Source: Ectobacillus sp042610425 (GTDB lineage: Bacteria; Bacillota; Bacilli; Bacillales; Bacillaceae_G). From it: a DNA stretch of 64,000 nucleotides. The notes beneath the pieces were generated by a model. It made no database searches. It saw only the letters and a list, made by a program, of their open reading frames with translations, and was not told the origin of the DNA. This document shows positions 1-7,549 of the stretch, in pieces. Every line of letters starts with the position of its first letter. The first letter of the stretch is position 1. The stretch is taken from positions 1,426,001 to 1,490,000 of the forward strand of contig NZ_JBGJZM010000001.1 in NCBI RefSeq assembly GCF_042610425.1. Reading direction: 5' to 3'. The position numbers and the translations under genes were made by a program.

Positions 1-281
1 AGTGCCTGTGTAAGAGCTGCTTCTCCTAGTGAAGAAAGCAAAAAAGTATTTTCTTCAATTTTTACAATTTGATTTAGGTTTAATAATTGATTAATTTGCT
101 CATCATATACGTGTCGACTTAGTTTCTTGCAGATTCCGAACAAAAAGGATAAGCCATATACCGTTCCATCTTGTAGAGTTTGTGAAGAACGCTTTCCCTT
201 TAGAAGATGATAAATGGAAGCAGTCGTCCGTTCACCATTAATTTTTCTAAGTCCGAACAAAATCGTATGTGAAAGTTGCAA
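1..281 (-). CDS. YpbB-like helix-turn-helix protein, N-terminal part (partial)
   Basis: The reverse strand reads open from a TTG codon at 281 to the window edge, giving about 93 codons that begin MQLSHTILFGLRKINGER. A GGGGAG ribosome site ends six bases before this TTG. The gene runs off the window, so its C-terminal part is missing. In Bacillus subtilis the gene between recQ and fer is ypbB, a helix-turn-helix-domain protein of unknown role. Position beside fer and the general look of this N-terminus (a helical region with short basic stretches) suggest the same gene here. That identification rests mainly on gene order. Confidence 0.6.
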   Translation of the reverse strand, partial: MQLSHTILFGLRKINGERTTASIYHLLKGKRSSQTLQDGTVYGLSFLFGICKKLSRHVYDEQINQLLNLNQIVKIEENTFLLSSLGEAALTQA

Positions 282-417
282 AGCAAACTCCCCTTTTCTA
301 CTTCATATGCCTATATTGTAACAAAAAAAAACAAGTATCGTCATAGTTGAAAAATTGAGAGTGCTTAAAAAACATGTCGATTTTATAACAAAACATGTAT
401 TTTCCACGAGTTTTTAA

Positions 418-446
418 TTGAAAAGTTGAAGAAACCGTTTTACAAT
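418..446 (+). promoter_or_regulatory. sigma-A-type promoter of fer
   Basis: A -35 box TTGAAA (418-423) and a -10 box TACAAT (441-446) are separated by 17 bases, about 70 bases before the ferredoxin start. The match is seen in the sequence; activity is inferred. Confidence 0.5.
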
Positions 447-516
447 AGGTTTAGAATTTCTTTCATTAGATTTTTCTGAAAAAGATTTGATACATAATAT
501 TAGGAGGTTTTCAAAA

Positions 517-765
517 ATGGCAAAGTATACAATCGTTGATAAAGAAACATGCATTGCATGTGGAGCTTGTGGAGCATCTGCACCAGACATTTATGATTAT
601 GATGATGAAGGTCTAGCATTCGTAACATTAGATGAAAACAAAGGGATTGTTGAAATTCCTGACGTTCTTCTAGACGATATGATGGACGCTTTTGAAGGTT
701 GTCCAACTGATTCAATCAAAGTTGCTGAAGAACCATTTGATGGCGACGCAACAAAATTCGAATAA
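517..765 (+). CDS. fer: [4Fe-4S] ferredoxin
   Basis: An 82-residue acidic protein that carries low-potential electrons in the cytoplasm. Three clustered cysteines, C12, C15 and C18 (motif CIACGACG), and a fourth in FEGCP near residue 61 form the ligand set of a single [4Fe-4S] cluster, as in B. subtilis Fer. The start is ATG 517, eight bases after TAGGAGG; an upstream in-frame ATG at 487 lacks a ribosome site. The gene is monocistronic, with its own promoter and a strong terminator directly downstream. Possible partners are cytochrome P450s, desaturases or the sulfite reductase encoded further along, but nothing here fixes the partner. Confidence 0.95.
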   Translation: MAKYTIVDKETCIACGACGASAPDIYDYDDEGLAFVTLDENKGIVEIPDVLLDDMMDAFEGCPTDSIKVAEEPFDGDATKFE

Positions 766-771
766 TATCGT

Positions 772-810
772 AAAAAAGCGTTATTCCTAATTGGAATAAC
801 GCTTTTTTTA
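772..810 (+). terminator. rho-independent terminator after fer
   Basis: A 10-bp perfect stem (GCGTTATTCC at 778-787 with 793-802) with a 5-base loop is followed by a run of seven T. An A-run on its left side could make it work in the other direction too. Confidence 0.85.
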
Positions 811-819
811 CGTAAAGTA

Positions 820-850
820 AAAACGACCGAAATATACACTCGGTCGTTTT
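820..850 (-). terminator. terminator of ribU
   Basis: An 11-bp inverted repeat (AAAACGACCGA / TCGGTCGTTTT) lies directly after the ribU stop codon. Reading leftwards it ends in a short T-run. Confidence 0.7.
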
Positions 851-864
851 AATCATAGATATTA

Positions 865-1440
865 TTATGCACTCTTCATTTTTAGACTCATCCAAACCCG
901 TAATCGGCTAATGAGAAGAACAGCCACTACAGCGATGAATACACCCTTGATAATATTAAATGGCAATATGCTTGTTATAATAAGTTGTTTCATCACTGCA
1001 CTAGACATGGCAGGTGAGTTTAAAAACCATGTGTACGCAGGTAAAATGAGGTAATAATTCAATACACTCATGCTAACCGTCATAATCACTGTCCCAAGAA
1101 CAAGACCTGTTGTTAACCCTTTAACAGAACGATATTTTCGGTACAAATACGCTGCTGGCAAAATGAAAATGCATCCTGCAATAAAGTTAGCAATTTCTCC
1201 AACTGGTACACCTGTTAGGCTTCCTTGAATACCATAGTATAAAATATTTTTCGTAGCTTCTACGATCATCATAGCAACTGGTCCAAACATAATCGCTGCC
1301 ACCAGAGCAGGCACATCACTAAAATCAATTCGTAAAAACACAGGAAATCCTGGAAATGGGAAATCCAACATCATAAGTAAGTAAGCAATACTACCTAACA
1401 TCGCTACAGTCACCATTTTGGTTACGTTTCTGTTCTTCAT
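865..1440 (-). CDS. ribU: riboflavin transporter, ECF substrate-binding protein RibU (FmnP/YpaA)
   Basis: A 191-residue membrane protein that binds and imports riboflavin (and FMN precursors) as the S component of an energy-coupling-factor transporter. About five to six hydrophobic segments are visible, beginning MKNRNVTKMVTVAMLGSIAY; the early segment with FPGFPVFLRIDFSDVPAL is typical of ECF S components. The start at 1440 follows a GGGAGAG ribosome site; the frame stays open further upstream, but there it overlaps the riboswitch leader. An FMN riboswitch and attenuator precede it, so expression should fall when FMN is plentiful. The ECF energy-coupling genes are not in this window. Confidence 0.92.
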   Translation of the reverse strand: MKNRNVTKMVTVAMLGSIAYLLMMLDFPFPGFPVFLRIDFSDVPALVAAIMFGPVAMMIVEATKNILYYGIQGSLTGVPVGEIANFIAGCIFILPAAYLYRKYRSVKGLTTGLVLGTVIMTVSMSVLNYYLILPAYTWFLNSPAMSSAVMKQLIITSILPFNIIKGVFIAVVAVLLISRLRVWMSLKMKSA

Positions 1441-1504
1441 ATTTCTCTCTCCCTTTTCCTTCGATCTTCGTTTGGAAAATGGGAAGGCCCCATCTATCGT
1501 ACTC

Positions 1505-1540
1505 ATAGAAAATCCCCTTTTCAATAAGAAAAGGGGAGAA
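1505..1540 (-). terminator. FMN-riboswitch attenuator hairpin
   Basis: CCCCTTTT at 1514-1521 pairs with AAAAGGGG at 1529-1536. On the reverse strand a short T-rich stretch follows. It lies between the aptamer and the ribU start, the usual place for the terminator arm of an FMN riboswitch. Confidence 0.65.
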
Positions 1541-1591
1541 TTTGTGGTACGGTAAATAACGTTTTCATGAATGTAATGATAACGCCGAACC

Positions 1592-1722
1592 TCCATCTTC
1601 TCCCATCCAGACTGTACTGTCGGCTTCGGAATCTCACCGAATCGTGCCAAATAAAGGCTCGCGGGCTTAAAAGCATATAGCTCTCATACCGCCGGTAGGG
1701 AATTGCACCCTGCCCCGAAGAT
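1592..1722 (-). ncRNA. FMN riboswitch (RFN element)
   Basis: The reverse strand carries the conserved RFN blocks: ATCTTCGGGGCAGGGTG at its 5' end (near 1722), AATTCCCTACCGGCGGT, AAGCCCGCGAGC, GATTCGGTGAGATTCCGAAGC, and GACAGTACAGTCTGGATGGGAGAAGATGG at its 3' end (near 1592). These are the hallmarks of the FMN-sensing aptamer. It lies in the leader of ribU, about 150 bases before the start codon, and probably switches the attenuator hairpin at 1505-1540. Confidence 0.96.
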
Positions 1723-1748
1723 AGATCGATATTTGATTTTATAACTCG

Positions 1749-1777
1749 ATTATACAATATTTCGCATGAATTGTGAA
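1749..1777 (-). promoter_or_regulatory. promoter of the ribU riboswitch transcript
   Basis: On the reverse strand TTCACA (1772-1777) and a perfect TATAAT (1749-1754) are 17 bases apart, about 27 bases before the RFN element. Confidence 0.65.
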
Positions 1778-1939
1778 GAAAAATGTCAGATTTTTATACC
1801 ATTTCATTGAAGTGACTACTAATTTCGATTATACTTATGTCCTAAAGTTATATACAGACAATTGACTTAACACGACTTTGTTTATTTCAACTATAGTCTG
1901 ATGTTTCGCATTACATGCTTATTAAAGGAGGATGATCTC

Positions 1940-2440
1940 ATGACATTTGAAAACAGAATTGTTGAGGCTTTTATCGAGATTCCAACAGGCAGCCAAAATA
2001 AATATGAATTCGATAAAGAAAAAGGTGTTTTTAAATTAGACCGTGTACTTTTCTCTCCTATGTTTTATCCAGCTGAATACGGATATATTGATCATACATT
2101 AGCAAATGATGGTGATCCATTAGATATTCTTGTTCTCGTAACGAACCCAACTTTTCCTGGTTGCGTCATTGATGCACGTGTAATTGGTTTTTTAAACATG
2201 ATAGACGGCGGAGAAGAGGACTCAAAGCTTATTGCGGTCCCAACTGAAGATCCTCGTTTTCAAGATGTTACGTCATTAGATGATGTTCCGCAGCATAAAT
2301 TAAAAGAGATCTCCCATTTCTTTCAAACATATAAAGATTTACAAGGAAAAAAAACAGAAATAGGGGCATGGGAAGGTGCAGAAGCCGCTTCTTTACTGAT
2401 TGATGCCTGTATAGCTCGGTACAAAAGCGCACAAAAATAA
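1940..2440 (+). CDS. ppa: inorganic pyrophosphatase (family I)
   Basis: A 166-residue cytoplasmic enzyme that hydrolyses pyrophosphate to phosphate, pulling biosynthetic reactions forward. The family I signature appears as DGDPLDILV, with YPAEYGYIDHT before it and an EDPRFQD stretch near the middle. ATG 1940 follows AAAGGAGGATGATC; the open frame extends 13 codons further but without a ribosome site. Many Bacillus use the manganese family II enzyme (PpaC); this family I copy is therefore notable, and whether a PpaC also exists cannot be seen here. It stands alone with no obvious operon partner. Confidence 0.92.
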   Translation: MTFENRIVEAFIEIPTGSQNKYEFDKEKGVFKLDRVLFSPMFYPAEYGYIDHTLANDGDPLDILVLVTNPTFPGCVIDARVIGFLNMIDGGEEDSKLIAVPTEDPRFQDVTSLDDVPQHKLKEISHFFQTYKDLQGKKTEIGAWEGAEAASLLIDACIARYKSAQK

Positions 2441-2566
2441 CAATTATTTGTGCATGTTATAAAGAAATATATTACTCATTTTAGCATTTACACTGGTGTT
2501 TATAAATCCAAAGTGCTAGTATGTTATATTGTGAAGAAACGGCAGTTCTTTGTTGGAGGAAATGTC

Positions 2567-3250
2567 ATGAAGAAAACGCAAAAGCAGACTGTTTATCAGT
2601 TTATGAAGAAAAGTCTGCGTAAAGAATATTTTTATTTAAAAAGGGATTTATTGCTATATTGTCCAGTTGAACTTGGAGAATTTTCAACAAATGCATATTA
2701 CGCTTCACTTGATAAGGACGGCATTAGTATTTATCAATACGATAAAAAAGTAGATAACCGTATTAAATTATTAGAAAGACATCCTTGGAAAACATGGAAT
2801 CATGTGAAAATTGATCATTTTTTAAAAAAATCAGAATTTGTTTTTCAAGGTCAATCAAATCGAATTTTTTATTTTTTAAACGATGGAAAATCGGTTCAAG
2901 AAATCATTGCGAACTACACTGCTATTGAGGTAGAAGTAGCAACCAGATCCTTTTGGCGAAAGTTGCCAGGATACCGGTCACTTTCTCCGATAAATATGTA
3001 TGTAGCATCGATATTTTACGCTGCAATCCCATCGTATATTCTCAAGCTGCTTCTTCCATATATCGTTCAAAAATTATTCTTTGCAATTTCTGTTTTCACG
3101 ATGCTACTTGGACTTCTTTGCTTGGTCATCGGACTCATTGATCCGACAATTGTACTTTGGAAACAAAAAGACAAAACACGTAAAAAAGTTTTATATTATT
3201 ATAGTTATATCATGATTACTGGATTTATTTGTATTTTTATTTTTTGGTAA
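2567..3250 (+). CDS. unknown membrane protein with C-terminal hydrophobic segments
   Basis: A 227-residue basic protein I do not recognise. The first ~145 residues are soluble and rich in Lys, Tyr and Phe, beginning MKKTQKQTVYQFMKKSLRKE. Three hydrophobic segments follow in the C-terminal third (around residues 140-155, 165-190 and 205-227), and the chain ends in a hydrophobic helix, FIFW. ATG 2567 is preceded by TTGGAGGAAATGTC; the frame is open upstream without a better site. It is probably anchored by its C-terminal membrane segments with the N-terminal part facing the cytoplasm. A terminator follows directly. Confidence 0.7.
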   Translation: MKKTQKQTVYQFMKKSLRKEYFYLKRDLLLYCPVELGEFSTNAYYASLDKDGISIYQYDKKVDNRIKLLERHPWKTWNHVKIDHFLKKSEFVFQGQSNRIFYFLNDGKSVQEIIANYTAIEVEVATRSFWRKLPGYRSLSPINMYVASIFYAAIPSYILKLLLPYIVQKLFFAISVFTMLLGLLCLVIGLIDPTIVLWKQKDKTRKKVLYYYSYIMITGFICIFIFW

Positions 3251-3266
3251 TACATAGTAACGACAT

Positions 3267-3304
3267 AAAACAGACCATCAATGGGAGGATGGTCTGTTTT
3301 CTTG
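3267..3304. terminator. shared terminator between convergent genes
   Basis: AAAACAGACCAT (3267-3278) pairs with ATGGTCTGTTTT (3289-3300), with T-runs on both sides. It separates the unknown membrane gene from the M23 peptidase gene. Confidence 0.85.
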
Positions 3305-3325
3305 TTATAAACATTTGTTAGTATA

Positions 3326-3952
3326 TCATTCTATGCTTGTCCGCATTCCCTGTATACGCAGCTGCTGAGAAGGATAAATTGTATCGTTTTGCAAATGATT
3401 TATGCTTTTTAATTCCTGAACAGTCATACCAAACTTTGTAGCAATACTACGGAGTGTATCTCCTTTTCTCACAAAATAAGATGTAGATGACACCATTTCT
3501 GATGGTACATTTCCTAATACACGAAGTGGATTGACTGCATTTGTTTTTGCGACATTCCAAGCACCTTTATGTACTTCAAAATGGAGATGAGCCCCGTGTG
3601 ATAAACCGGTATTTCCTACCTCGCCAATTTTCTGTCCACTTTGTATGACTTGCCCAACTGTAACGATGCGTTTGCTTAAATGTGCGTAAATCGCTTCATA
3701 CCCATTCGAATGACGGACAAAAATAACATTACCATAACTCTTACTATAATACGATTTCGTCACCTTACCCGAACTAGCTGCTAGAACGGCAGTCCCTGCT
3801 GTTGCAGCAATGTCGATTCCGTAGTGATGTCCATTTCGCGTTCCAAAATAATCGCTTATAACACCCGATACGGGCCATGTCCATTTTGTTTCTGCCCTTG
3901 TATGAACCGGCAAAATGAATACGAAAATGAACACGAGCTTCAACCATTTCAT
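3326..3952 (-). CDS. secreted M23 peptidase with LysM domain
   Basis: A 208-residue cell-wall hydrolase. A signal peptide (MKWLKLVFIFVFILPVHTRA) is followed by an M23 endopeptidase domain (about residues 24-140) with the zinc-binding pattern HHYGIDIAA and, later, GAHLHFEVH. The C-terminal ~45 residues (SYFVRKGDTLRSIATKF..) form one LysM peptidoglycan-binding module. Members cut peptide cross-bridges in peptidoglycan. The ribosome site GGAGGGAG precedes ATG 3952. The order catalytic domain then LysM, and the small size, recall sporulation or germination-associated wall hydrolases, but no specific family name is certain. It is probably monocistronic. Confidence 0.88.
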   Translation of the reverse strand: MKWLKLVFIFVFILPVHTRAETKWTWPVSGVISDYFGTRNGHHYGIDIAATAGTAVLAASSGKVTKSYYSKSYGNVIFVRHSNGYEAIYAHLSKRIVTVGQVIQSGQKIGEVGNTGLSHGAHLHFEVHKGAWNVAKTNAVNPLRVLGNVPSEMVSSTSYFVRKGDTLRSIATKFGMTVQELKSINHLQNDTIYPSQQLRIQGMRTSIE

Positions 3953-4042
3953 CTTATCTCCCTCCTAAAGCTCACCGTATTAGTTTGCTCATTTTGTCAA
4001 ACTCATATACGAGTGTACAATAGGAAAAATATCATTTGCTTA

Positions 4043-4624
4043 TCAATTAGAGGACTCTTCCTCTTTACTACGAAATACAATTGCACTTCTTTCGTATTCT
4101 ACATCCTTAACACCAAGTCTTGCATTAATTACCCGTGCTACCGCGAATAAGTAATCTGATAGACGATTCACATACTTTAATACGTTCTCATTAATAGCAT
4201 CTATTTTTTTCAGTGAAACAATCTCACGTTCTGCCCGTCTTGTAATCGCTCTTACGATATGTATAGCGCTTGAAGCAGGGGATCCTCCTGGTAAAATAAA
4301 TCGTTCGAGTGGCGGTGCCTCTTGAATATATGTATCAATACGTTCTTCTAGAAACGTAATCATGTTTTCCGTAACTTTGTAAGGAATTTTATTGTTGACA
4401 ACTGCTAAATCTCCACCGCAATCAAATAATTCATGCTGCACCTTTTCAAGTTCTTTATATAAATCAGAAAACACATCATCTTTTAGGAGTGTCATTGCTT
4501 GACCCAGAAACGAATTGACCTCATCAATTGTTCCGTACGCTTCTACACGAGCATGATCTTTATCAACCCGTCCCCCCACTAAGCTTGTCTTACCTTCATC
4601 ACCGGTTTTCGTATACAATTTCAT
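4043..4624 (-). CDS. PduO-type cob(I)alamin adenosyltransferase
   Basis: A 193-residue enzyme that transfers the adenosyl group of ATP to cob(I)alamin to make coenzyme B12 (adenosylcobalamin). The N-terminal ATP-binding signature MKLYTKTGDEGKTSLVGG is complete, followed by YGTIDEVNSFLG and the helical C-terminal motif with RAITRRAER and YVNRLSDYLF typical of the PduO trimer family (YvqK in B. subtilis). An AAGGTAGGGGT ribosome site precedes the start. No B12-dependent enzyme or cobalamin-synthesis gene is adjacent, so it likely serves salvage of imported cobalamin. Confidence 0.93.
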   Translation of the reverse strand: MKLYTKTGDEGKTSLVGGRVDKDHARVEAYGTIDEVNSFLGQAMTLLKDDVFSDLYKELEKVQHELFDCGGDLAVVNNKIPYKVTENMITFLEERIDTYIQEAPPLERFILPGGSPASSAIHIVRAITRRAEREIVSLKKIDAINENVLKYVNRLSDYLFAVARVINARLGVKDVEYERSAIVFRSKEEESSN

Positions 4625-4740
4625 TCATACCCCTACCTTTCTTATGCAATGCATATTTTACATTTTTCTACAAGTAATGCACGTACTCCTTTATTTTATC
4701 TGTATTTTCTATACTTCGCATCTTTCATTGCCTAACCATG

Positions 4741-4795
4741 TACAAATAGCTCTTACGATTACTTTCACAAAGAAATCGTAAGAGCTTTTTGTTAT
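4741..4795. terminator. terminator-like hairpin downstream of resE
   Basis: AGCTCTTACGATT (4748-4760) pairs perfectly with AATCGTAAGAGCT (4773-4785). The T-run is stronger on the + side (CTTTTTGTT) than on the side resE would need, so its direction is uncertain, but its place just after the resE stop suggests it ends that operon. Confidence 0.55.
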
Positions 4796-4799
4796 CTAT

Positions 4800-6566
4800 C
4801 TAGGGATGCTTGGGCAAAAAAATCGAAAACGTTGTACCTTCGCTTACAATGCTATGCACCGAGATATGACCGCCGTGTGTTTCAATGATATTTTTTGCTA
4901 TAGCCAAGCCGAGCCCTGTTCCGCCTGTTTTTCCACGGGTTCTCGCTTTATCACCTTTATAAAAACGTTCAAAAACAAATGAAACATCCTCTTCTGGAAT
5001 TCCAATACCAGAATCCTTTACTTCAAAGGACACTCCCTTAGCATCCTGATCAATGATAAGAAGAACTTCCCCGCCTTCATTAGTATGTCGAACAGCGTTA
5101 TCAATCAAATTGGTGAACACCTGCTCCATACGGTCCGGGTCAAACGAAATCTGTTTCACATCCGAACGATAGACGGCATGTAATTCAACTGATTTTTCCT
5201 TTACAATTCCTTGAAATTTACGAATGATTTTTTCTACAAAGGGAACAACTTCAATCACTTCCCAATGTAATTCTACGACTCCACTTTCCATCCGGGCCAA
5301 ATCGAGCAAATCATTAACTAAACGTCCTAAACGAACCGATTCATCGTAAATAATTTGAACAAACTCATGCACTTCTTCCTTAGTAGAAACAATATCATCT
5401 AGAATGGCTTCGCTGTATCCCTGCAACATAACCATTGGTGTTCGCAATTCATGAGACACATTTGCAATAAAATCTTGTCTCATCTTTTCCAACCGTCGTT
5501 CTTCCGTCATATCACGAAGTACGGCAACTGCCCCACGCACATTCGTTTGATTGTATAGTGGTGTCATAAGTACAACATAATTACCATTTTGAAAATTCAC
5601 TTCCACGACTTGCTGCTGCTCACTTTTAACAACTCGGTGAAATAAATTTGTCAAAACATCAGGGATATGCCCTTTCGTTTCCAATACTTTGTAGTCTTCA
5701 TCCAAAAGTTTTACGAAACGCTCCGCAGGTGGGTTTATCATAACTGCTTCCCCGTCATGATTAAGAGTAATCACGCCATCCGCCATACTACTTAGAATAC
5801 TTGATAAATGTTCCTTCTCTTGCTGTAAGGCGTTAATATTAAATTTAAGCTGCTTCCCCATCTGATTAAGAGCTGTAGCAAGCTCACCTATTTCATCTTG
5901 TGAACGTGCCTTTGCTTTTACATCAAATTTCCCACGTGCAACTTCAAAGGCTACCTCCCTCATTTTACGCAAGGGAGCAGTAATTCGTGTTGATAGAAAA
6001 AAAGCGAAAAAAGTCGTCAAAATTATAGCAATTCCAGCTGATAAAAAAATGAAATCTGTCGCCTTATCCATCGCTTGATTTGAAACCTGAAGAGACTGAT
6101 ATACAAATACAGCTCCTCCATTTTGGTTTTTGATAGGAATACCAACAATCATGATTTCATTGTTATTCGTACTTACATCCTTTGGTACAAGAAGCTTCTT
6201 TTTCACTGTCTTTTTTTCAGTAAATACTTGATCGAGTTGACTATCCTTTTTCAAATCATCAAGGGTTAGTCGAACTAGTCCCTCCTGTTCTGGAGAGTAA
6301 GAAATGGTAGCCCCGCTTTTCACCACAACAATTTGGGAGAGAGGATCGACAAACTGATATGCGATATTTTCAATCGTTCTTTCATCCATACCATCATCAA
6401 TCATTTGGGATATACGTGTCGCAAAATGAGTAAGACGTGTCTCACTTAGATTATCATAGTAGCTTTGAAAGAATTGATGTAGTAGCAGCATTACAAAGCC
6501 TAGTACGAAGGAAACAAGAAGTAAAATCGTAATCCAAAGCTTCCCTACAACGCTTCGCCAAAACAT
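4800..6566 (-). CDS. resE: sensor histidine kinase ResE
   Basis: A 588-residue membrane kinase that senses respiratory or redox state (oxygen limitation, nitric oxide) and phosphorylates ResD. Two membrane segments (about 11-30 and 172-192) flank an extracytoplasmic loop. HAMP, a PAS-like region, HisKA with the phospho-His in FIANVSHELRTPM (His372) and an HATPase domain with GGTGLGLAIAKNI follow. The ATG at 6566 overlaps the resD stop as TGATG, so translation is coupled; a preceding TTG is in frame but less likely. The ResDE pair drives anaerobic and cytochrome genes in Bacillus and influences enterotoxin genes in B. cereus. Confidence 0.95.
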   Translation of the reverse strand: MFWRSVVGKLWITILLLVSFVLGFVMLLLHQFFQSYYDNLSETRLTHFATRISQMIDDGMDERTIENIAYQFVDPLSQIVVVKSGATISYSPEQEGLVRLTLDDLKKDSQLDQVFTEKKTVKKKLLVPKDVSTNNNEIMIVGIPIKNQNGGAVFVYQSLQVSNQAMDKATDFIFLSAGIAIILTTFFAFFLSTRITAPLRKMREVAFEVARGKFDVKAKARSQDEIGELATALNQMGKQLKFNINALQQEKEHLSSILSSMADGVITLNHDGEAVMINPPAERFVKLLDEDYKVLETKGHIPDVLTNLFHRVVKSEQQQVVEVNFQNGNYVVLMTPLYNQTNVRGAVAVLRDMTEERRLEKMRQDFIANVSHELRTPMVMLQGYSEAILDDIVSTKEEVHEFVQIIYDESVRLGRLVNDLLDLARMESGVVELHWEVIEVVPFVEKIIRKFQGIVKEKSVELHAVYRSDVKQISFDPDRMEQVFTNLIDNAVRHTNEGGEVLLIIDQDAKGVSFEVKDSGIGIPEEDVSFVFERFYKGDKARTRGKTGGTGLGLAIAKNIIETHGGHISVHSIVSEGTTFSIFLPKHP

Positions 6567-7288
6567 CAATCGTTCACGACCTCAAATTTGTAGCCAACGC
6601 CCCATACTGTTACGATCATCTTCGCTGCATTAGCAGATTTTTTGTTTAGTTTTTCGCGTAAACGTTTCACATGTGTATCGACTGTTCGCAAATCACCAAA
6701 AAACTCGTATTGCCATACTTCTTTCAGCAATTGTTCCCGGTCAAACACTTTATCGGGTGACTTGGCTAGAAAAAGCAGAAGCTCATATTCTTTCGGTGTT
6801 AACCCAACTTCCTCCCCATCAGCAACGACGCGGTGCGCATCATTATCAATTGTAAGATGTGGAAATACTGTAACATCCTTTGATGTCGTTTCACTGGAGA
6901 AAAAATTATTCGAAGCAGACCGACGAAGCAAAGCTTTCACGCGAAGTACCACTTCACGAGGGCTAAATGGCTTCACAATATAATCGTCTGTCCCTACTTC
7001 AAAGCCTTGCACACGGTTTACTTCCTCACCCTTTGCAGTTAGCATGATAATCGGTGTTGCCTTTTTTTCACGAATTTCCTTACAAGCTTCAATGCCATCT
7101 TTACCCGGCATCATAATATCGAGAATAATTAAATCGTAATCATATTGAAGTGCCTTTAAAACGGCAGTATCTCCGTTATCAGCTTCATCAATTGTATAGT
7201 TTTCCCGCTCTAAGTACATTTTTAAGAGGCGGCGAATTCGTTCTTCATCGTCTACTACTAAGATTTTTGCATCTTTTTCCATTGTCAT
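6566..7288 (-). CDS. resD: response regulator ResD
   Basis: A 240-residue OmpR/PhoB-type DNA-binding regulator. The receiver domain (about 1-125) has the acidic pocket VVDDEE and the phospho-acceptor Asp57 in YDLIILDIMMPGKDG; KPFSPRE marks its conserved Lys. The winged-helix domain ends with RTVDTHVKRLREKL and VWGVGYKF. It is phosphorylated by ResE and activates genes for respiration under low oxygen. The start could be 7288 or the ATG two codons in; the ribosome site is weak for both. A 261-base gap with an internal promoter region separates it from resC, fitting the separately transcribed resDE unit known in B. subtilis. Confidence 0.95.
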   Translation of the reverse strand: MTMEKDAKILVVDDEERIRRLLKMYLERENYTIDEADNGDTAVLKALQYDYDLIILDIMMPGKDGIEACKEIREKKATPIIMLTAKGEEVNRVQGFEVGTDDYIVKPFSPREVVLRVKALLRRSASNNFFSSETTSKDVTVFPHLTIDNDAHRVVADGEEVGLTPKEYELLLFLAKSPDKVFDREQLLKEVWQYEFFGDLRTVDTHVKRLREKLNKKSANAAKMIVTVWGVGYKFEVVND

Positions 7289-7294
7289 TCCGTT

Positions 7295-7312
7295 AGAAGA
7301 ATAAATTCTTCT
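7295..7312. repeat. perfect 18-base palindrome over the resD leader
   Basis: AGAAGAATAAATTCTTCT is an 8-bp inverted repeat with a two-base centre, six bases before the resD start. It could be an operator or an RNA hairpin over the ribosome site; the function is not known. Confidence 0.4.
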
Positions 7313-7398
7313 TCGGATTCCACCTGCCTTTCATCTATATACTCTAAATATTACCATGCTAACTTTCTTTATTCTGTTCATTTTTTATAATAGCAACA

Positions 7399-7449
7399 TT
7401 ATTTTGCCATTACTTTGTTACAGAAATGGCATTTTAACATAGTAAACAT
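7399..7449 (-). CDS. possible 16-codon leader peptide with CxxC
   Basis: In the resC-resD gap an ATG at 7449 follows AAGGGGGTTTC and opens a 16-residue reading frame MFTMLKCHFCNKVMAK before a TAA stop. The ribosome site is strong for Bacillus, though the spacing is short (about four bases). The CHFC pair could bind a metal or respond to redox state, which would suit the neighbouring redox regulators. It may equally be chance. There is no length or codon evidence to prove translation. Confidence 0.25.
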   Translation of the reverse strand: MFTMLKCHFCNKVMAK

Positions 7450-7549
7450 GAAACCCCCTTAATATTTTACAGAAGGTGCATTCAGTTTGCTATGTTTTTC
7501 ATAAAATTGAAGAAAAATTGACAAATTTAGAAACAAACCGTGACTTTCC

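Noticed and set aside
1521..1757. 78-codon open frame upstream of ribU
   Set aside because: It covers the FMN riboswitch and its attenuator; no ribosome site and composition explained by the RNA.
2428..2453. Inverted repeat at the ppa stop codon as a terminator
   Set aside because: The stem is AT-rich and short, and no T-run follows on the coding side.
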